From Euryhalocaulis sp050486445 (GTDB lineage Bacteria; Pseudomonadota; Alphaproteobacteria; Caulobacterales; Maricaulaceae): 64,000 bases of DNA. The notes below the pieces were generated by a model. It did not search any database. It was given only the letters and a program-made list of their open reading frames with translations, and was not told the DNA's origin. Every line of letters starts with the position of its first letter. The first letter of the stretch is position 1. Below, in pieces: positions 60,194-64,000 of the stretch. Location: the NCBI GenBank assembly GCA_050486445.1, contig JBJHDH010000009.1, positions 1-64,000 of the forward strand, in the 5' to 3' direction. A program made the translations under genes and the position numbers.

Positions 60194-60586
60194 TCAGCTC
60201 TCCGTCACGGCGCGCAACCGTAAAATGCCCTGAAACGTGCGCCCGTCCGCTTTCAGGATGTCCGCATAGACGGCGCGCAGGCTGACCAGCGCGCCGCTGC
60301 CCAGCACCAGCGCCTTGTCATGCAGCGCCTGGCGCAATGCGCCGATGGCGTGCGCCGCTTCCTCGCGCCCGCCTCTGCGCGAATAGACCAGCAGGGTGAA
60401 GCGATGCTCCTGCAAACCCTCAGGCAATTCGCTGCTGCGCTGGCCGCCATAGGTGGCGAAGGGAAATTCCGCTCCGCTCGGCGGCTGATCCCAGATGCGC
60501 GGCGGATCGCCCAGCGCCGCCTTCACCAGCGGGTCGTGGGCCAGCGCCGCGTGCGCGGCCTGCTGCACGCTGAATACCGAACTCAT
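60194..60586 (-). CDS. GTA tail terminator-like protein (gp8-like, DUF3168)
   Basis: A 130-residue DUF3168 protein. FSVQQAAHAALAHDPLVKAALGD, HRFTLLVYSRRGGREEAAHAI and RAVYADILKADGRTFQGILRLRAVTE are the family pattern. It caps the tail tube. It overlaps gp7 by 4 bases. Confidence 0.9.
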   Translation of the reverse strand: MSSVFSVQQAAHAALAHDPLVKAALGDPPRIWDQPPSGAEFPFATYGGQRSSELPEGLQEHRFTLLVYSRRGGREEAAHAIGALRQALHDKALVLGSGALVSLRAVYADILKADGRTFQGILRLRAVTES

Positions 60587-60897
60587 TCTTCCTCCTCACA
60601 GATCAGGATTGTGCGGCGGCGCAGCCCGTCCGGGTCGAACGCCGCGGTCACGCGCCGGTCGCGCCCGTCCCAGCGCACGCGCCAGCCCGGCGCGGCGTCG
60701 TCGCGAAAGCGCAAGGTCAGTTCGTGCGTGGTGCGGCTGTGCAGCCGCCCGCCGGCGTCACGCTCGCCCGCCGCGCGTGTGCGGATTCCGGCCCAGGTTC
60801 CGGCCGTTTCTTCGTAGGTGACATCGGCGCCGCCGCCCGCGCTTTCCTCGCGCACCGGGGCCAGCAGCATCACCCGATGGCGCAACAGCGTTCTCAC
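60583..60897 (-). CDS. GTA head closure protein (gp7-like)
   Basis: A 104-residue head-tail adaptor. The start is RHRVMLLAPVREESAGGGADVTYE. Beta-rich segments with TWAGIRTRAAGERDAGGRLHSRTTHELTLRF are typical of SPP1 gp16-like / GTA gp7 proteins. It is coupled to gp6 and gp8. Confidence 0.9.
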   Translation of the reverse strand: MRTLLRHRVMLLAPVREESAGGGADVTYEETAGTWAGIRTRAAGERDAGGRLHSRTTHELTLRFRDDAAPGWRVRWDGRDRRVTAAFDPDGLRRRTILICEEEE

Positions 60898-61454
60898 AGC
60901 CGCGCCGCCATGAAGGGCGCCAGCAGCGCGCGCACGGATGACTCCATCGCTTCCGCCGCGCCGCCGTGTTCATAGGCGCCGGCGGCGATGGCGCGCACCG
61001 CCTGGCGCAGCGCTTCGGGAACGTCGTCCGGCTCCGGCCCGTATCCGGCCGTATATTCGATTTCGATCCCGCCGGAGGCGCGACGCGGCCTTGGCCAGCG
61101 TGCGCCCCCGGCGAGCACCAGGCGGGGAGGGGTGGCCGCCAGGTCCGCGTAATATTTTCCGGCAGGGAACAGGCTGGCGTTTCCAGCTTCGTCCAGCATG
61201 CGCACTTCGGCTATGGCGCTTGTGGGCGAAAGCGAAAGCCGGACTCGCCGCAATGCTCCCCAGGTGTCTCGTGTTTCGACGACATCCCGTGAAATCAGCG
61301 CACGTCCCGTAGCCGCCTCGACGCGCTCGCGCGCGGCGCGGATCAGCGCGGCGATCAGCGTATCTTCGTCGTCATGGTCGATGCGCAGCGCCAGCTTCAT
61401 TTCGGCCAGCGTCACGGGCTCCGCCATTGGCGGAGTAATGGTTCTGATGTTCAA
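60894..61454 (-). CDS. GTA head-tail connector protein (gp6-like)
   Basis: A 186-residue connector. TLAEMKLALRIDHDDEDTLIAALIRAARERVEAATGRAL is the GTA/HK97 gp6-type adaptor pattern. The start is a TTG at 61454 decided by ggagg six bases upstream. Directly before that site stands a terminator-like hairpin with 8 U residues. Few other starts are plausible (61427 ATG is inside the domain). Confidence 0.85.
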   Translation of the reverse strand: MNIRTITPPMAEPVTLAEMKLALRIDHDDEDTLIAALIRAARERVEAATGRALISRDVVETRDTWGALRRVRLSLSPTSAIAEVRMLDEAGNASLFPAGKYYADLAATPPRLVLAGGARWPRPRRASGGIEIEYTAGYGPEPDDVPEALRQAVRAIAAGAYEHGGAAEAMESSVRALLAPFMAARL

Positions 61455-61467
61455 CGGAATCCTCCGC

Positions 61468-61513
61468 AAAAAAAAGTGGCCGCCGCTCCGGCGCTCCTTC
61501 CAGAGCGGCGGCC
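61468..61513 (-). terminator. Terminator-like hairpin between gp5 and gp6
   Basis: On the minus strand GGCCGCCGCTC pairs with GAGCGGCGGCC (11 bp, 14-base loop) followed by a run of 8 U residues. It lies 50-96 bases after the capsid stop and 3 bases before the gp6 Shine-Dalgarno sequence. It fits an intrinsic terminator or attenuator that would make capsid mRNA far more abundant than tail mRNA. Confidence 0.8.
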
Positions 61514-61563
61514 TGCGCGGGTATGGGTGATTAGGCCGACCCCGCGCTCTGGCTTGCGGCGCG

Positions 61564-62799
61564 TCAGCTCGCTGCGAATTTCAGCAGCTTGATCGCGTCG
61601 AAATCCTGCACGCCGCCGCCCACGCGCTTGGTCGTGTAGAACAGCACATAGGGTTTGGCGGTGTAGGGATCGCGCAGCACCCGCACGCCCTGCCGGTCGA
61701 CTACCAGATAGCCGCGCCGGAAATCGCCGAACGCGATAGCGAAGGCGTTTGCGCTCACATCCGGCATGTCTTCGGCTTCGGTCACCGGATAGCCGAGCAG
61801 GGTGGAAATCTGTCCCGCCGCCGCCGCCGGCTGCCAGACATAATTTCCGTCGGCGTCCTTGAATCGCCGCACGCGCGAGAGTGTGCGCCGGTTCATCACA
61901 AACCGTCCGTTCGGCCGATAGACCGGCTTGGGCGCATAGATCAGCTCAATCAGCGCATCCAGCGGGTCGTCGGAGTCAAAGCCGCCGGCCGTTCCCGTGG
62001 CCAGATAGCCCAGCTCGTCGGAATCCTGCGTTCCTTCCGGCTCGGCGTCATAGAAGAGAAAGCCGGCGGGCTTGCCGTCGCCGTTTCCGTTTACAAAGGC
62101 GTCGCTTTCCTGCGCGGCGAACACGTCGCGCACTTCCTCGGCCAGCCATTCGTCCAGATTCACCGCCGCGTCGTCCAGCAATTGCTGGGTCGCCGCCGGC
62201 ATGGCGTAAAGTTCGAAGGTGGGAAACTCCATCAGGTCCAGCGTCGGCGCATCGGTCTCGGCTCGCGCTGCTGTTTCGGCGGCCCAGCCAGCCGTGGCGC
62301 CGCCCAGGCTGATCGGCTTCCTGAATGTGGCGGCGCTCACCTGCCGCACCATGGCGATGGCGCGGATCGGAGAGACCTCCGCCAGACGCCGGTCGATCGC
62401 CGCTTCCGTCTCGCCGGGAACCAGAAGCCCGCCATCGTTCTCGATCGCCAGATCCTTGAACTCCTTCACCTGCAAAAGCGCCGATGCATCACCGGACCGG
62501 GCATAGGTTGTGAAAGCGCGCGTCCGTTCACCCGGCTCGCTGTTTCCGGGGCCGCTGCTTTCGATAGCGGGCCGCCGCGCCGACAGCGCCAGCCGGTCCA
62601 GCGCCGATTTCTGCTCGTGCAGCGCGGTGTCGATGCGCGCCACTTTCTCTTCCAGCAGGATGTCGCCCCCGCCACGCCGTTCCAGCTCATTCAGGCGCTG
62701 GTCGTTGGCGGCTTTGAAGGCTTCGAAGGCGGCCAGAAAGTCGCTCTCGGCCGCTTTGGTTTCCGGCGACCGCGCGGCCGCCTTGTTCGCTGTACTCAT
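61564..62799 (-). CDS. GTA major capsid protein (HK97-type, gp5-like)
   Basis: A 411-residue HK97-fold capsid. The N-terminal delta region (about 1-110) is helical (KAAESDFLAAFEAFKAANDQRLNELERRGG). The mature part begins around 100 and has LAVEDMPDV-like ITEAEDMPDVSANAFAIAFGDFRRGYLVV, typical of the C-terminus. The ATG at 62799 follows aaggaga. Terminator-like hairpins stand immediately before and after the gene. Confidence 0.94.
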   Translation of the reverse strand: MSTANKAAARSPETKAAESDFLAAFEAFKAANDQRLNELERRGGGDILLEEKVARIDTALHEQKSALDRLALSARRPAIESSGPGNSEPGERTRAFTTYARSGDASALLQVKEFKDLAIENDGGLLVPGETEAAIDRRLAEVSPIRAIAMVRQVSAATFRKPISLGGATAGWAAETAARAETDAPTLDLMEFPTFELYAMPAATQQLLDDAAVNLDEWLAEEVRDVFAAQESDAFVNGNGDGKPAGFLFYDAEPEGTQDSDELGYLATGTAGGFDSDDPLDALIELIYAPKPVYRPNGRFVMNRRTLSRVRRFKDADGNYVWQPAAAAGQISTLLGYPVTEAEDMPDVSANAFAIAFGDFRRGYLVVDRQGVRVLRDPYTAKPYVLFYTTKRVGGGVQDFDAIKLLKFAAS

Positions 62800-62816
62800 G
62801 GTTCTCCTTCGGGCAC

Positions 62817-62839
62817 AAAAAAAGCGGCCATGAGGCCGC
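62817..62839 (-). terminator. Terminator-like hairpin immediately upstream of gp5
   Basis: On the minus strand GCGGCC-TCAT-GGCCGC is followed by seven U residues, then GTGCCCGAAGGAG and the gp5 ATG. Only 17 bases separate the U-run from the start codon, so no promoter fits between. It must be read through, attenuated or antiterminated for capsid expression. Confidence 0.75.
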
Positions 62840-62951
62840 GGGCAGGCGGGCGGTCTCGCCGCCCGGATCGGTGCATTCAGCCTCTGTTCAGGTCAGGGAT
62901 CGTTCCTGCGAACCAGTCGTTCATCCGGCGAGGGACAAGGAGGAGGCAGTC

Positions 62952-63164
62952 ATGCGTTTCTTCGTTATCGCCGCGCCCGCTGTTTTGCTGGCCGCCTGCG
63001 CCAGCACAGACCAGCGCACGTCGCCCTATCAGGCCGAGTACGAACAGCTGCGTCAGGAATGCATTGCTTCGGGCGGATCATTTATTCCGCTCGGAACAAA
63101 TACAGGCCGCGTTGCGACGGATTACGTCTGTCAGCGCCGCGACGGCGGCAGCCGCCTCGACTAA
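62952..63164 (+). CDS. Small lipoprotein inserted between gp4 and gp5
   Basis: A 70-residue lipoprotein on the opposite strand to the GTA genes. The signal peptide ends in LLAAC with the lipobox cysteine at C16. The mature part has YEQLRQECIASGGSFIPLGTNTGRVATDYVCQRRDG, with two cysteines that may pair. A strong aaggaggaggcag precedes the ATG. It is not part of known GTA gene orders. The function is unknown. Confidence 0.78.
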   Translation: MRFFVIAAPAVLLAACASTDQRTSPYQAEYEQLRQECIASGGSFIPLGTNTGRVATDYVCQRRDGGSRLD

Positions 63165-63180
63165 GCCTGTTCGATCTTGC

Positions 63181-63606
63181 TCAGGCTGCGTCTCGCGCGG
63201 CTTCCTGAAGACGTAGCCGCGCGCCCGGCTGCATGGGGAAGGTGACAATCGACACCTCCCACAGATCGACTTCATAGAGGTCTCGCCCACGGCCGGCCCG
63301 CCGCGCTGCGCGTACGGGCCGGTAGCCGATGGAAAGACCGTCAATTGCGCCCGCGGTCACCAGTCCCGCCGCGGTCCGGCCCCGGGCGCCGGCTTCCAGC
63401 AAACCGCCCTCCACATACAGGCCGCGGTCGTCCTCCCGCATCGCGGTCCACACGCCGACGGGCTCGCCGGCGTCGTGCTGGAACAACATGCGCACTCCGG
63501 CCGATCCGCGCCGCATCAGCGAGGGGGCAAAGGCGCCCGGCCGGATCACGTCGCCCGTAAGGTCTGGCGTTCCAAACAGCGCGGCATATCCCAAAATCTG
63601 GATCAT
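63181..63606 (-). CDS. GTA prohead protease (HK97 U35 family, gp4-like)
   Basis: A 141-residue maturation protease. The U35 residues are H44 (LFQHDAGEPVG), S92 (IDGLSIGYRP) and E117 (YEVDLWEVSIVTFPM). The N-terminal IQILGYAALFGTPDLTGDVIRPGAF is typical. The ATG at 63606 follows ggagattc. Upstream, where the portal gene gp3 would be expected, a divergent gene begins instead. Confidence 0.93.
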   Translation of the reverse strand: MIQILGYAALFGTPDLTGDVIRPGAFAPSLMRRGSAGVRMLFQHDAGEPVGVWTAMREDDRGLYVEGGLLEAGARGRTAAGLVTAGAIDGLSIGYRPVRAARRAGRGRDLYEVDLWEVSIVTFPMQPGARLRLQEAARDAA

Positions 63607-63735
63607 TGCCGAATCTCCAAATTTGCGCTCATGCGGCGGGGTTGCGGCGCCCGTTCCGGGGATGAACGCCTTGTAACTGTTGCGCCCGGTCAATGCGGGG
63701 CAAAAAGATGCATCCTATATACCGTAATGTGGATG

Positions 63736-63751
63736 TCCGGAATGTTCCGGA
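63736..63751. promoter_or_regulatory. Inverted repeat upstream of the multicopper-oxidase-like gene
   Basis: TCCGGAA-TG-TTCCGGA is a 16-bp inverted repeat between a TATATA (63716-63721) that could be a -10 element and the gggagg ribosome site. It is a plausible operator for a metal-responsive regulator. Confidence 0.4.
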
Positions 63752-63769
63752 ACGGCAAGGGAGGAAACG

Positions 63770-64000
63770 GTGATCGGAGCGGCGTTTCGTAACAGCATTG
63801 CGGCCTGCCTGACCGCCGCCATATTCACGGCGGCGGCGGCCAGTCCTGTGTTCGGCCAGCCTTCGCCGCTTTCCGCTGCGGATGTTTCCCAGCCCGAAGG
63901 CTGGGACGCCGATCTGCGCATGCAGGAGGCGGAGGACATTAATCCCGACCCGCATATCATCGAATTCGCGCTTGAGGCGCGGATCGCAGAGCTGGAATTT
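63770..64000 (+). CDS. Probable multicopper oxidase, 5' part only
   Basis: An open frame of 77 residues that runs off the window. It has a signal peptide (about 1-30, FRNSIAACLTAAIFTAAAASPVFG), then a short linker and DINPDPHIIEFALEARIAELEF. The DxNPDP.IIE..LEA pattern is the usual opening of periplasmic multicopper oxidases of the CopA-like group. Histidine motifs lie beyond the edge, so the family is tentative. The GTG at 63770 is preceded by aagggaggaaac. Confidence 0.5.
   Translation, partial: MIGAAFRNSIAACLTAAIFTAAAASPVFGQPSPLSAADVSQPEGWDADLRMQEAEDINPDPHIIEFALEARIAELEF

Noticed and set aside
46355..63606. Ordinary prophage
   Set aside because: Gene order, sizes and families (short tape measure, DUF2163, DUF2460, NlpC/P60, gp15) are those of RcGTA-type agents; there is no integrase, repressor, replication or portal gene.
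1..64000. CRISPR arrays, rRNA genes and insertion sequences
   Set aside because: No regularly spaced repeats, no rRNA-like stretches and no transposase-like proteins were seen on either strand.

Overview
The window is a GC-rich (roughly two thirds G+C by eye), densely coded piece of an alphaproteobacterial chromosome. The lineage signals are a Caulobacter-type cpa/tad pilus operon, a MucR/Ros regulator, an RcGTA-type gene transfer agent (GTA), DUF2336, DUF5330 and DUF1491 proteins, an orphan DnaA domain-IV-like protein, and a dense cluster of GANTC (CcrM-type) methylation sites. A Caulobacter/Hyphomonas/Maricaulis-like relative is plausible, but genus and family cannot be read from the sequence. 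No rRNA, CRISPR array, IS element or integrase was seen.

Layout. 0.2-0.7 kb: a DUF559 nuclease gene between inverted hairpin repeats. 0.8-9.9 kb: two Flp pilins and cpaA-B-C-D-E-F-tadB-tadC. 10.1-12.5 kb: a cold-shock gene, then an unannounced lysis cassette of endolysin, XhlA/holin-like protein and an overlapping Rz/Rz1 spanin pair. 12.5-18.4 kb: a phosphatase-like gene and an Opp/Dpp-type importer with two permeases and two tandem binding lipoproteins but no ATPases. 18.4-32.9 kb: SppA, tRNA-Pro(CGG), tRNA-Gln(UUG), a VapBC-like pair, oligopeptidase B, MsrB, DUF2336, SufE, a membrane histidine kinase, a BcsB-like protein and several unrecognised secreted proteins. 32.9-40.5 kb: an Mrp-type cation/proton antiporter operon whose order matches the membrane module of MBH hydrogenases and which ends with two extra D-like subunits. 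40.7-46.2 kb: DUF6456, DnaA-IV-like, PAS_5, MucR, release factor 3, a GNAT and a secreted protein. 46.4-63.6 kb: GTA genes in two blocks. The large terminase is alone on the plus strand. The head and tail genes gp4 to gp15 are on the minus strand, separated from it by an unknown gene, a PhoPQ/FeuPQ-like two-component system, a PepSY protein and a DnaJ/CbpA protein. The right edge carries the start of a probable multicopper oxidase.

The most interesting theme is particle production and release. The structural GTA genes are nearly complete (protease, capsid, connector, closure, tail, baseplate/host-recognition), but portal and small terminase are not in the window and the terminase is detached. 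Two head genes (capsid gp5 and connector gp6) are each preceded, directly before the Shine-Dalgarno sequence, by a GC hairpin followed by 7-8 U residues, which looks like attenuation or antitermination control. A four-gene lysis cassette with the classical overlapping spanin architecture lies about 34 kb from the terminase and could serve GTA release. That link is inference.
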